Below the pieces are notes generated by a model. It worked only from the letters and a program-made list of their open reading frames with translations, was not told the origin of the DNA and ran no database searches. From contig NZ_JAERQD010000001.1 of the NCBI RefSeq assembly GCF_016735695.1, positions 248,001-312,000 on the forward strand: a stretch of 64,000 bases of DNA. Direction: 5' to 3'. The stretch is from Microvirga zambiensis WSM3693 (GTDB lineage Bacteria; Pseudomonadota; Alphaproteobacteria; Rhizobiales; Beijerinckiaceae). Of this stretch, positions 37,759 to 46,066 are shown piece after piece. The translations under genes were made by a program, and so were the position numbers. Positions within the stretch are counted from its first letter, which is position 1; each line of letters opens with the position of its first letter.

Positions 37759-38700
37759 ATGAAGGCGTTATTGGGTGGTTTGGCCGTGTTGGCCCTGGCG
37801 GTCGGGTCCGCCTCGGCGCAGGAGACGAAGGTGACAGTCGGCATCTCGGGCTGGACGGGCTTTGCGCCCCTCACGCTCGCGAAGGAAGCCGGCATCTTCA
37901 AGAAGAACGGCCTCGACGTGACGATCAAGAAGGTGCCGCAGGCGAGCCGCCACCTCGCGATCCAGTCCGGCGACATCCAATGCGCCGCCACCACGGTGGA
38001 GACTTGGGTCGTATGGAATGCCAACGGCGTTCCCACCAAGCAGATCTTCCAGCTCGACAAGAGCTACGGCGCCGACGGCATGGTGGTGAGGAACGACGTC
38101 GCTTCGATCAAGGACATCAAGGGCAAGCAGGTGGCGGCCTCCGCGCCAGGCACCTCGCCCTATTTCGCCCTCGCCTGGATGCTGAAGAAGAACGGCCTTT
38201 CCGTGAAGGACGTGACCGTGGTCAACATGGAGCCAGGCCCCGCCGCCCAGGCCTTCATCGCCGGCCAGAACGACGTCGCCATGACCTACGAGCCGTATCT
38301 CTCTTCCGTGCGCGCGGCGCCGCAATCCGGCAAGATCATCGCCACGACTCTCGATTACCCGATGGTGATGGACACCTTCGGCTGCACGCCGAAATTCCTC
38401 GCCGACAATCCGAAGGCAGCGAAAGCGCTCGCCGACAGCTATTTCGAAGCCCTCGAGATGATCGCCAAGGATCAGGCCAAGGCCTACGAGATCATGGGCG
38501 CCGACGTGAAGCAGACTGGCGAGGCCTTCGGCAAGTCGGCGCAGTTCCTGCGCTGGCAGGACCGCGAGGCGAACAAGAAATTCTTCGCCGGCGAGTTCAA
38601 GACCTTCTCGGCGGAAGCGGCCGACCTGCTGCTCGAGGCGGGCATCATCAAGCAGAAGCCGGACATGGACGCGCTGGCGGATACCAGCTTCATCCAGTAA
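37759..38700 (+). CDS. ABC transporter substrate-binding protein (NitT/TauT type)
   Basis: 313 residues with a clear signal peptide (MKALLGGLAVLALAVGSASA). Periplasmic binding fold of the nitrate/taurine/thiamine-precursor class (SGWTGFAPLTLAKEAGIFKK; AATTVETWVVW; SAPGTSPYFALAWML). The HutC-like box upstream and the position after hutD point to histidine, urocanate or a related compound as ligand (inference). ATG at 37759 is behind GGAGG. Confidence 0.88.
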   Translation: MKALLGGLAVLALAVGSASAQETKVTVGISGWTGFAPLTLAKEAGIFKKNGLDVTIKKVPQASRHLAIQSGDIQCAATTVETWVVWNANGVPTKQIFQLDKSYGADGMVVRNDVASIKDIKGKQVAASAPGTSPYFALAWMLKKNGLSVKDVTVVNMEPGPAAQAFIAGQNDVAMTYEPYLSSVRAAPQSGKIIATTLDYPMVMDTFGCTPKFLADNPKAAKALADSYFEALEMIAKDQAKAYEIMGADVKQTGEAFGKSAQFLRWQDREANKKFFAGEFKTFSAEAADLLLEAGIIKQKPDMDALADTSFIQ

Positions 38701-38712
38701 CGATCTTGCCGC

Positions 38713-38791
38713 GGCAATGGCCTGCCTCCACGCAGGCCATTGCCGTATCCTTTCCTCATCGAGGCCGTTCGGACGAGCAGGTCCGAACGGC
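38713..38791 (+). other. Two strong intercistronic hairpins between binding protein and permease genes
   Basis: Hairpin 1: 13-bp arms 38713-38725 and 38732-38744, loop CTCCAC. Hairpin 2: 11-bp arms 38764-38774 and 38781-38791, loop GAGCAG. No poly-T follows either. They probably protect or process the mRNA so that the binding protein is made in excess. Confidence 0.6.
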
Positions 38792-38805
38792 AGAGCAGAT
38801 CCTTC

Positions 38806-39582
38806 ATGCCTCGTCCTCTCGAACCCGTCAGCCAGGGCACGCGCGTCACGCTCGGCATCTCATTCTTCATCCTGTTCTTCGCGGCATGGGCCTTCGCGAC
38901 GCTGGGCGGCTTCGTCTCGCGCACCTTCCTCGCCGATCCGATCACCATGGTGCAGGACGGCTGGCTGCTGCTCACCCGCTTCGGCTTCATGGGCGATATC
39001 GGCATCACGGTCTGGCGCGTCGTCGGCGGCTTCATCATAGCGGCGCTTATTGCCGTGCCGCTCGGCATCATGATGGGGGCGTATAAATCCTTCGAGGCCT
39101 TCCTCGAGCCCTTCGTATCGTTTGCGCGCTACCTGCCCGCCTCCGCCTTCGTGCCGCTGCTCATCCTATGGGCCGGCATCGGAGAGATGCAGAAGCTCCT
39201 CGTGATCTTCATCGGATCGGTTTTCCAGATCATCCTGATGGTGGCGGTGGCTGTGGGCAACACGCGCCGCGACCTGGTCGAGGCCGCCTACACGCTCGGC
39301 TCGAGCGATCGAGGCGTGGTGCAGCGCGTGCTCATCCCCGCGAACGCGCCGGAGATCGCGGAAATCCTGCGGCTCGTGCTCGGCTGGGCCTGGACCTACG
39401 TGATCGTCGCCGAACTCATCGGCTCGTCTTCCGGTATCGGCCACATGATCATCGACAGCCAGGCGCTGCTCGCGACGGGACAAATGATCTTCGGCATCAT
39501 CGTGATCGGCATCATCGGCCTGATTTCCGATTTCCTGTTCAAGGCCCTCAACCGCAAGCTCTTTGCCTGGAGGCTCGCATGA
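38806..39582 (+). CDS. ABC transporter permease (NitT/TauT type)
   Basis: 258 residues, about six membrane helices. The EAA loop that contacts the ATPase is seen as VEAAYTLGSSDRGVVQRVLIP. Start ATG at 38806 lies just after the second hairpin; an ATG at 38740 would place the hairpin in coding sequence. Overlaps the ATPase gene by ATGA. Confidence 0.88.
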   Translation: MPRPLEPVSQGTRVTLGISFFILFFAAWAFATLGGFVSRTFLADPITMVQDGWLLLTRFGFMGDIGITVWRVVGGFIIAALIAVPLGIMMGAYKSFEAFLEPFVSFARYLPASAFVPLLILWAGIGEMQKLLVIFIGSVFQIILMVAVAVGNTRRDLVEAAYTLGSSDRGVVQRVLIPANAPEIAEILRLVLGWAWTYVIVAELIGSSSGIGHMIIDSQALLATGQMIFGIIVIGIIGLISDFLFKALNRKLFAWRLA

Positions 39583-40370
39583 CCGGCACGATCCTCCAGA
39601 TCGACAACGTCTCCCGCGTGTTTCCGGGCGTGCGCGGCGGCGCGCCCGTGCGTGCGCTCGAGCCCACGAACCTGCAGGTGGCGCAGAACGATTTCATCAC
39701 CATCCTCGGCCCGTCCGGCTGCGGAAAGTCTACGCTCCTGCGCATCGTCGCCGGCCTCGACCGCCCAAGCGGCGGGCGCGTACTGCTCAACAATCGCGAG
39801 ATCAAGGGACCGGGTGCCGATCGCGGCATGGTGTTCCAGTCCTACACGCTGTTTCCCTGGCTCACGATTGGCGAGAACATCGCCTACGGCCTGCGCGAGA
39901 AGGGCGTGCCGAAGGCGCAGCGCCAGGACATCGTCGCCTCCTATACGGAGAAGGTGGGCCTGCGCGGCTTCGAGAACCATTATCCGAAGCAGCTTTCCGG
40001 CGGCATGCAGCAGCGCACGGCCATTGCCCGCGCGCTCGCCAATGATCCCGAGATCCTGCTTCTCGACGAGCCCTTCGGCGCCCTCGACAACCAGACCCGC
40101 GGCCTGATGCAGGAGCTGCTGCTCGGCATCTGGGAGCGCGAGCAGAAGACCGTGCTCTTCGTCACCCATGACATCGAGGAAGCGATCTTCCTCGCCTCCC
40201 GCGTCATCGTCATGTCCGCCCGCCCCGGCCGCATCAAGGCCGACATCCCCGTCGACCTGCCGCATCCGCGCCACTACACCATGAAGACGACGCCGGAATT
40301 CTCCGCCCTGAAGGCGCAGCTGACGGAAGAGATTCGCGTCGAGGCGATGCAGGCGGAAGGCGTGCATTGA
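39579..40370 (+). CDS. ABC transporter ATPase (NitT/TauT type)
   Basis: 263 residues. Walker A GPSGCGKST, Q-loop VFQSYTLFPW, signature LSGGMQQRTAIARAL, Walker B ILLLDEPFGALD, H-loop VTHDIEEA. Energises the permease encoded upstream. Start overlaps the permease stop. Confidence 0.93.
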   Translation: MTGTILQIDNVSRVFPGVRGGAPVRALEPTNLQVAQNDFITILGPSGCGKSTLLRIVAGLDRPSGGRVLLNNREIKGPGADRGMVFQSYTLFPWLTIGENIAYGLREKGVPKAQRQDIVASYTEKVGLRGFENHYPKQLSGGMQQRTAIARALANDPEILLLDEPFGALDNQTRGLMQELLLGIWEREQKTVLFVTHDIEEAIFLASRVIVMSARPGRIKADIPVDLPHPRHYTMKTTPEFSALKAQLTEEIRVEAMQAEGVH

Positions 40371-40601
40371 GCTGATCAGCGGTCGCAGCAAGGCCTGAGC
40401 ACCGCGTGATGCTTCGCGTCCTGTCGCCGTCCAAGCCAACCGGCAGATCAGCCTGACCGCGCAAACATCATCCCGAGCGGCGCGCGAGCGCTGCCGGTGT
40501 CCGTCTTGACCTGCACCTGGACCCCACCCAGACCTCTCGTTGCGGAAACACAGACAAAGCCGATACCTCGAATTTTCTAACGAGATAACGTTATTTTTGT
40601 C

Positions 40602-40630
40602 TTGAAGTGACTAAGTTGGTCACTTATACA
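40602..40630 (+). promoter_or_regulatory. Promoter of the TnpB-like/PspA operon with internal dyad
   Basis: TTGAAG (40602-40607), 17-bp spacer, TATACA (40625-40630). The -10 ends 7 nt before the ATG at 40638, so the transcript would be leaderless. A 7-bp inverted repeat AAGTGAC (40605-40611) / GTCACTT (40619-40625) spans the spacer and could bind a regulator. The rest of 40371-40601 holds nothing I can name. Confidence 0.6.
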
Positions 40631-40637
40631 TTGTTAC

Positions 40638-41795
40638 ATGAAATTCAGGGCATCAGCTCCGTCGTCCAGTCTCCGCTACGTCCTCTACCTCCGACCGGCG
40701 GATCAGGAGGCCATTGCCGATACCCTGGTGCAATACGCCTCCATGATGGTCCTGTTGGAGGAGGTTGCGTCCCGGGAGGGCATCAAATCCGACATCGTTC
40801 GGCTGCAGAGGCTTTCCTACGAGCGCATCCGGTCGGAGACGCAGCTTCCCGCACAGATGGTTCTCTTGGGGATCCGCGATTTCGCCGCCCAGCGCAGCTG
40901 GGGAGAAGACCTGCCCGGCATCCCGCTCGATGAGAAGCTCTATGCCATCAAGGGGCCGATGACGCTGACGCTATCGACCGTTCAGGGACGCGTCACCGTG
41001 CATTACGACGTCGCCGGCTACCTGGAGGGCTGGCGCGGGTCGGCCCCCGCCCGCCTCGTTCGCAGCGATGCAGGCTTCGAGATCGTCATCGGGGTCAAAC
41101 CATTCATTCGTCCACAAGAGGAGAAGTCGATGGCTTACGAAGGCATTCTATCCCGTGTCGGCCGTCTGGTCGCGGGTTTCGCACATGCAGCGGTCGACAT
41201 GGCCGAGCAGAAGGATCCCGCCGCCCTCGTCGAGCAGGCGATCCGGGAGATCGACCGTGAAGCCGAAGAGGCCCGCGCCGCGCTCGGCAAGCATACGGCC
41301 GAACAGCACAGGCTCGAGAACCGTGCCCGCGAGCTGGATACGGAACAGCTTTCCCTTTCCGGCAAGATCGCAACCGCGCTGCAGCAGGGGCGTGAGGATC
41401 TCGCAAAGGCGGGGATCGGGCGGCAGATCGATATCGAGGCGCAGATAGCGGCCCTGCAGGTTGCCGTTGCCGACGTCAACGAGCGCATCGAAGAGGCTCA
41501 AGGAGCCGTTCAGGCCGTCATCGCCGCGCGCCGCGAGGGCGAGGCGCGGCTTGCGGAACTGAAGCGGTCTCTGGCCAGCGAGCAGGCAGCGACATCGTCA
41601 CATGCCGGCGCTGCTCGCACGGCATCGCCTGCGGACAAGAGCCTCCGCTCCCTGGAAGCGATATCCCGCGTGACCGGCGTCCCATCCTCGGACGGCCATC
41701 CCCACGCTTCGCAGATGAACGAACTGGAACGGCTGCACAGGGACCGGACCGTCGAGGAGCGTCTTGCCGCATTCAAGGCCAAGACCCGGGAATAA
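40638..41795 (+). CDS. TnpB-like N-terminal domain fused to PspA/IM30
   Basis: 385 residues. Residues ~12-155 follow the order of a TnpB/OrfB N-terminal half: RYVLYLRPADQEAIADTL, VRLQRLSYERIRSETQLPAQ, then the beta-rich part IPLDEKLYAIKG, GRVTVHYDVAGYLEGW and ARLVRSDAGFEIVIGVKP. The TnpB RuvC nuclease that should come next is absent; instead, residues 165-385 are a PspA/IM30 coiled-coil (GILSRVGRLVAGFAHAAVD, long Glu/Arg/Ala helices). PspA (ESCRT-III-like) protects stressed inner membranes. ATG at 40638 seems leaderless. An internal ATG at 41130 follows AGAGGAG and could yield PspA alone. First gene of an operon with YqiJ-like and flotillin genes. The TnpB reading is by eye and needs a profile search. 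Confidence 0.75.
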   Translation: MKFRASAPSSSLRYVLYLRPADQEAIADTLVQYASMMVLLEEVASREGIKSDIVRLQRLSYERIRSETQLPAQMVLLGIRDFAAQRSWGEDLPGIPLDEKLYAIKGPMTLTLSTVQGRVTVHYDVAGYLEGWRGSAPARLVRSDAGFEIVIGVKPFIRPQEEKSMAYEGILSRVGRLVAGFAHAAVDMAEQKDPAALVEQAIREIDREAEEARAALGKHTAEQHRLENRARELDTEQLSLSGKIATALQQGREDLAKAGIGRQIDIEAQIAALQVAVADVNERIEEAQGAVQAVIAARREGEARLAELKRSLASEQAATSSHAGAARTASPADKSLRSLEAISRVTGVPSSDGHPHASQMNELERLHRDRTVEERLAAFKAKTRE

Positions 41796-41807
41796 ACGGA
41801 GCGTTCC

Positions 41808-42464
41808 ATGGACGTCCTGCTGTCAGGAAGCTACCAGCCCTTCATCGTTGCCGGTCTCGTCATGACGTGTCTTGTCGCGATCGAGACGATATCGCTGGTC
41901 GCCGGCTTTTCCTTGAGCCACTTCATCGATCAGAGTTTCGAGTCCGAAACCTTCGGCGGGTACCACGCCGACACGGGCGAGACCGGATTCATCGGCGGCC
42001 TGATGGGCTGGATCAATGCGGGCCGGGTTCCACTGCTGATCGTCATCATCACGTGGCTTGCGGCTTTTGCCGCCGCGGGCTTCATGCTTCAAACGCTTGC
42101 CGCAAGCCTCTTGGCTCCCCTGCCCGTCGCGGTGGCCGGCTTTATCGCATTCGGCCTCGCCGCTCCCGCGACGCGATTCACGACACGCCTGGTGTCCCGC
42201 ATCGTTCCGCGCGATGAAACCTATGTGGTGTCCGATGCCGACCTGATCGGCCGTGTTGCGGAGGTCACCCTGGGACCGCTCGACCGAGGCCCTGCAGGCC
42301 GCGTGAAGGTTCGTGACACCCATGGGAACTGGCACTTTCCCATGGCCAAACTGGCCGACGGGCACGATCCCATCCCGGTCGGAGCCCAGGCTCTTCTCGT
42401 CGAGAGAAACGGAACGACGTTCCTGGTCATCCCAGCGCCCGACGACCTCAAGACAATCACCTAG
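41808..42464 (+). CDS. YqiJ/NfeD-like membrane protein
   Basis: 218 residues: three or four membrane helices in the first ~125 residues, then a C-terminal OB-fold (~135-212: DADLIGRVAEVTLGPLDRGPAGRVKVRD...GAQALLVERNGTTFLVIPAP), the layout of YqiJ/DUF1449 and NfeD proteins that pair with flotillins. ATG at 41808 is behind GGAG, 12 nt after the PspA gene. Confidence 0.8.
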   Translation: MDVLLSGSYQPFIVAGLVMTCLVAIETISLVAGFSLSHFIDQSFESETFGGYHADTGETGFIGGLMGWINAGRVPLLIVIITWLAAFAAAGFMLQTLAASLLAPLPVAVAGFIAFGLAAPATRFTTRLVSRIVPRDETYVVSDADLIGRVAEVTLGPLDRGPAGRVKVRDTHGNWHFPMAKLADGHDPIPVGAQALLVERNGTTFLVIPAPDDLKTIT

Positions 42465-42488
42465 AACAGATCTTCCGGAGAACCCACC

Positions 42489-44195
42489 ATGCTCAATGGC
42501 ATCATCATCCCGGTCGCCCTCAGCCTCCTTGCCATCCTCGGCATCGGCGTGGTGGTCGGCATCCTCTACAAGCGCTCGACCCGCGACCAAGCCTATGTTC
42601 GCACCGGCCTCGGCGGCAAGAAAGTGGTGCTCGACGGCGGCTCCGTCGTTCTCCCCGTCTTTCACTCCAGCGCCTGGGTCAATCTCAACACCCTGCGGCT
42701 CGAGGTTCGCCGCGGCGAAGGCGATGCGCTGATCACGCGGGATCGCATGCGGGTCGATATCGGAGCCGAGTTCTATGTGAGAGTGCGCCCGGAAGCCGAT
42801 TCCATCGCGCTTGCGGCCCAGACCCTCGGCGACCGCACGAACAATGCCGATGCTCTGCGTCAGCTGATCGAAGCGAAATTCGTCGACGCGCTCAGGTCGG
42901 TGGCAGCAACCATGTCGCTGAACGATCTCCAGGAGAAGCGCACGGAGTTCGTGAAAGCCGTGCAGGAGACGGTTGCAGCCGATCTCACCTCCAACGGCCT
43001 CGAGCTCGAAAGCGTCTCGCTGACGCGGCTCGACCAGACCGACATCAAGCATTTCAACCCGAACAACAGCTTCGATGCGGAAGGTCTGGCGACCCTTACG
43101 AAGATCACCGAGCAGCGCAAGAAGGAGCGCAACGAGGTCGTCCGCGATACGGAAGTCGCCATCGCAGAGAAGGATCGCGAGGCGCTTCAGCGCAAGCTCG
43201 AGATCGATCGAGCCTCGAAGGAAGCGGAACTCGCCCAGCAGCGCGATATCGCCAATGCCACGTCCAAGACCCGCGCCGAGCAGGCTGAAAAGGAAGCAGC
43301 GGCGCGCCAGGCGGAGGAAACCGCAAGGATCGCCTCCGAGCTCGCCATTGCCGAGCGCGAGGCGGAAGCCAAGCGCATCAAGGAGAGCGCCAACATCGTG
43401 GCAAGCCGCGCCGTTCAGCAATCCGAGCTGGAGGCGAGACGCGACGTGCAGATCGTCGCGCAGGAGAGCGCCATCGCCGTTGCCAACAAGAGCCGCGAGG
43501 AATCGGAGGCGAAGGCCGCCGCCAAGGAGGCAGAAGCGCTCGCTGTCGCAGCCGACGAAAAGGTTGCAACGGCACGAGAGGTCGAGATTGCGGAGCGCCA
43601 GAAGCGCATCGCCGTCATCGCCGCGCAGCAGGATGCCGAGACCGAGGCGACGAATGTGACCGTCGCGGCTCAGGCGGACAAGGACGCAGCCGAGGACAGG
43701 GCGCATGCCATCAAGACGATCGCGCTCGCGAACGCAGAAGCCGCCAAGATCGAAGCCGCAGGCATTCGCGAGAAAGGTGCCGCCCAGGCCGAGGCCGAGG
43801 CTGCGATGACGGAGGCCCGCAACAAGCTCTCTGCGGCCATCATCGAGTTTGAGCTCACCCGCGAGCGGATCCGCATCATTCCGGAGGCTCTGGCGGAGGC
43901 CGTGAAGCCCATCGAGAAGATCAAGGACATCCGTATTTTCGATACCGGCGGATTGGTCAACGGCAAGGCGAACTCCGAACGCGGAATTGGTCTTGGGGAT
44001 GGCTTGGCAGGGCAGCTCCTGTCGCTTCAGGCGAACAAGCCCATCCTGAACAGCATTCTCGCCGAAGCCGGATTTTCCGGCGGAAGCAACGCCCTCGACA
44101 CGCTCCTCGGATCCGTCACCGCAAAAGGGCAGATCAAGGTCGAAGATGTTACGGGGGCTCCCAATACCCTTGCTGCCTCCGGCAAGGCCCCTTGA
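42489..44195 (+). CDS. Flotillin (YqiK-like SPFH protein)
   Basis: 568 residues: N-terminal membrane helix (IIPVALSLLAILGIGVVVGI), SPFH/band 7 domain (~30-200, with ALRQLIEAKFVDALRSVAA), then a long Ala/Glu/Lys coiled-coil flotillin region (~215-460) and a Gly-rich tail. Flotillins build membrane microdomains; with the preceding YqiJ-like protein they make the standard bacterial pair, here in one operon with PspA, all acting at the inner membrane. Confidence 0.9.
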   Translation: MLNGIIIPVALSLLAILGIGVVVGILYKRSTRDQAYVRTGLGGKKVVLDGGSVVLPVFHSSAWVNLNTLRLEVRRGEGDALITRDRMRVDIGAEFYVRVRPEADSIALAAQTLGDRTNNADALRQLIEAKFVDALRSVAATMSLNDLQEKRTEFVKAVQETVAADLTSNGLELESVSLTRLDQTDIKHFNPNNSFDAEGLATLTKITEQRKKERNEVVRDTEVAIAEKDREALQRKLEIDRASKEAELAQQRDIANATSKTRAEQAEKEAAARQAEETARIASELAIAEREAEAKRIKESANIVASRAVQQSELEARRDVQIVAQESAIAVANKSREESEAKAAAKEAEALAVAADEKVATAREVEIAERQKRIAVIAAQQDAETEATNVTVAAQADKDAAEDRAHAIKTIALANAEAAKIEAAGIREKGAAQAEAEAAMTEARNKLSAAIIEFELTRERIRIIPEALAEAVKPIEKIKDIRIFDTGGLVNGKANSERGIGLGDGLAGQLLSLQANKPILNSILAEAGFSGGSNALDTLLGSVTAKGQIKVEDVTGAPNTLAASGKAP

Positions 44196-44204
44196 TTGAA
44201 TCGT

Positions 44205-44273
44205 CCCGGATCGTCCGTCACGGTACGGCGATCCGGGAATAACTTCTGCACCACCCGGATATCCTTCCGGGTG
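44205..44273 (+). terminator. Tandem hairpins after the flotillin operon
   Basis: CCCGGATCG (44205-44213) pairs with CGATCCGGG (44229-44237); then CACCCGGA (44252-44259) pairs with TCCGGGTG (44266-44273). No clear T-run, so termination is probable but not certain. Confidence 0.5.
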
Positions 44274-44334
44274 AATTGACCCGCTGCCCCGCTCGGGTGA
44301 CGCTTTTTGCCGTCTTTGTTGCGGGGTGGGCCCG

Positions 44335-45474
44335 ATGCTGAAGTACATGTTTGCCGGCGCCATGGTGCTTGCCGGCAGCCTCCCCGTTCGGGCTGAGATC
44401 GTCATCGATCAGGCCATGATCGCCGGCGGCGAATTGCGCGTTCTCGGGCGGTTGAGCAGGCCCCGTCAGGCGCCGGTATCCCTCGACGAGCAGTATCAGA
44501 CGAAATCGGAAGCCAATGGACGCTTCGCCTTTCGCATCATGTATCACCCCGCCACCTGCATCGTGACGATCCAGGCGGAGGAGGAGCAGCGGCAGGTCGT
44601 GATCGGATTTTGCGGGCAGCAGGGCCCGGCCGCTTCGGGCGATGCCCTGAAGGCCGCTGCGACGTCGCTCCCGCCCGGGCCGGCCGGCCCGCAGGGCCCT
44701 GCCGGGCCGAAAGGCGAGCCGGGTCCGCAGGGGATCGCTGGGCCTTCAGGCCTCCAGGGTGAGCGCGGCAGCGACGGGCCGCAGGGTCCGGCCGGTCCCA
44801 TGGGCCCGCAGGGGCCTGCAGGCCCTCCTGGACCTCCCGGCCTGACTGGGACCGCAGAAGCGCGCCTCGCATCCGATGGTCAGCCGGGTCCCGTCGGGCC
44901 GGCCGGTCCGACGGGTTCCGAAGGACCTCCCGGGCCTGCAGGGCCGCAGGGACCGCAAGGGTTGGCAGGACATCAGGGACCGCAAGGGCCGCAAGGACTT
45001 CCCGGGCCGCGCGGCGAACCGGGCCCGGCCGGACCTCCCGGCTCCATCGGACCGGCAGGCCCCGTGGGACTCGCCGGCACCATTGGCCCTATGGGCCCTC
45101 CCGGACCGCAGGGCGGTGCCGGTGATATCGGTCCGATCGGACCTCCGGGACCGATAGGGCCCATCGGCCCTGTCGGCCTCACTGGTCCCATCGGCCCGCA
45201 GGGCCCGGCTGGGCCTGAAGGAAAGGCGGGACCGGAAGGCAAGTCGGGACCGGAAGGAAAGTCGGGACTGGCCGGAACGATCCTGCGGGTCCTGGTGCAG
45301 GAATGTGCCGCGCAGGCGCGATGCATGGCCCGCTGCGACGAGGATGAATATCCCGTCAACGGCACATGCAACCGCGGCGACCGCTTCGACATGGACGAGG
45401 CGGGTGTCTACTGCTTCTCCACCAGCGAGAGCCCGACCGGCATGAAGGCACGGGCAATCTGCGCGAAGAAATAA
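44335..45474 (+). CDS. Secreted collagen-like protein
   Basis: 379 residues. Signal peptide (1-20), an N-terminal globular part with two Cys (~21-112), then ~65 Gly-x-y triplets (115-314) with one interruption at 173-181, very rich in GPxGPx, and a C-terminal domain of ~60 residues with six Cys (ECAAQARC...ARC...GTC...YC...IC). Bacterial collagen-like proteins form triple helices, stabilised without hydroxyproline, usually as surface or spore fibres. The terminal Cys-rich domain may trimerise or bind. ATG at 44335; GTG at 44326 is the in-frame alternative. Confidence 0.85.
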   Translation: MLKYMFAGAMVLAGSLPVRAEIVIDQAMIAGGELRVLGRLSRPRQAPVSLDEQYQTKSEANGRFAFRIMYHPATCIVTIQAEEEQRQVVIGFCGQQGPAASGDALKAAATSLPPGPAGPQGPAGPKGEPGPQGIAGPSGLQGERGSDGPQGPAGPMGPQGPAGPPGPPGLTGTAEARLASDGQPGPVGPAGPTGSEGPPGPAGPQGPQGLAGHQGPQGPQGLPGPRGEPGPAGPPGSIGPAGPVGLAGTIGPMGPPGPQGGAGDIGPIGPPGPIGPIGPVGLTGPIGPQGPAGPEGKAGPEGKSGPEGKSGLAGTILRVLVQECAAQARCMARCDEDEYPVNGTCNRGDRFDMDEAGVYCFSTSESPTGMKARAICAKK

Positions 45475-45488
45475 CCGGAAGTGCCACT

Positions 45489-45516
45489 CCGCATTCTGCT
45501 GAACGGCAGGATGCGG
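45489..45516. terminator. Hairpin between convergent genes
   Basis: CCGCATTCTGC / GCAGGATGCGG (11 bp, one G-T pair, loop TGAACG) between the collagen-like gene and the convergent 121-residue gene. A T-run is missing on both strands, so its terminator role is tentative. Confidence 0.45.
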
Positions 45517-45541
45517 TGACGGTTGCGAAACCCGCCGGGTC

Positions 45542-45907
45542 TCAGCTTTCGGTTGACGGCTTGCTTGTTTCCGCAGCGGGAGCAGCGGCCTCAGTTGCCT
45601 TCTCGGCGATCGCTTTCGGCTTGCGGACTGTCTTGCGCGATGATGATGTCCGTGGCGCCTTGCGAGGCGCCGGCTCCGCCTTTTCGACCGAAGCCTTCTT
45701 CTCCGCGCTTTCGCGATTGGCGGGGACATCCTCCTTGCGAAGCTGCGCCAGTCCCCTCTGCACGGCCTTCAGGAAGGCCTCTGCAGGCGATCCCGCCTCC
45801 TGGACAATGGTGAGCTTGGTCAGCGTGCGCTCCAGCTTCTCGCCACGCCGGATCGCTTTTGCAGTGAGAACGAGTTCATCGCCGACGACACGGGACTTCT
45901 TTGCCAT
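45542..45907 (-). CDS. Small Lys/Ala-rich protein of unknown function
   Basis: 121 residues: an ordered N-terminal half (MAKKSRVVGDELVLTAKAI; LTKLTIVQEAGSPAEAFLKA) and a low-complexity basic tail rich in Lys, Ala, Pro and Ser, resembling nucleic-acid-binding tails. ATG at 45907 is preceded by GAGAGAGCCC. No family recognised. Confidence 0.6.
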   Translation of the reverse strand: MAKKSRVVGDELVLTAKAIRRGEKLERTLTKLTIVQEAGSPAEAFLKAVQRGLAQLRKEDVPANRESAEKKASVEKAEPAPRKAPRTSSSRKTVRKPKAIAEKATEAAAPAAETSKPSTES

Positions 45908-46066
45908 AGGGCTCTCTCTTCGGTAAGGGCGCTCCCGGTTAGCAGCCTTGGCGCACCGAAAACAGTGAAGTTTCTATGACAGTTTGATGACACTCCGTCG
46001 GGGCGCAGGAATGCTGCCGTCAGGTCCGCGATCGCGCCGTCGCCTCGAGAGCAATCAATCCGCCGG

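Noticed and set aside
41823..44405. An 860-codon open frame on the minus strand
   Set aside because: Antisense to the YqiJ-like and flotillin genes; composition is that of a complementary-strand shadow.
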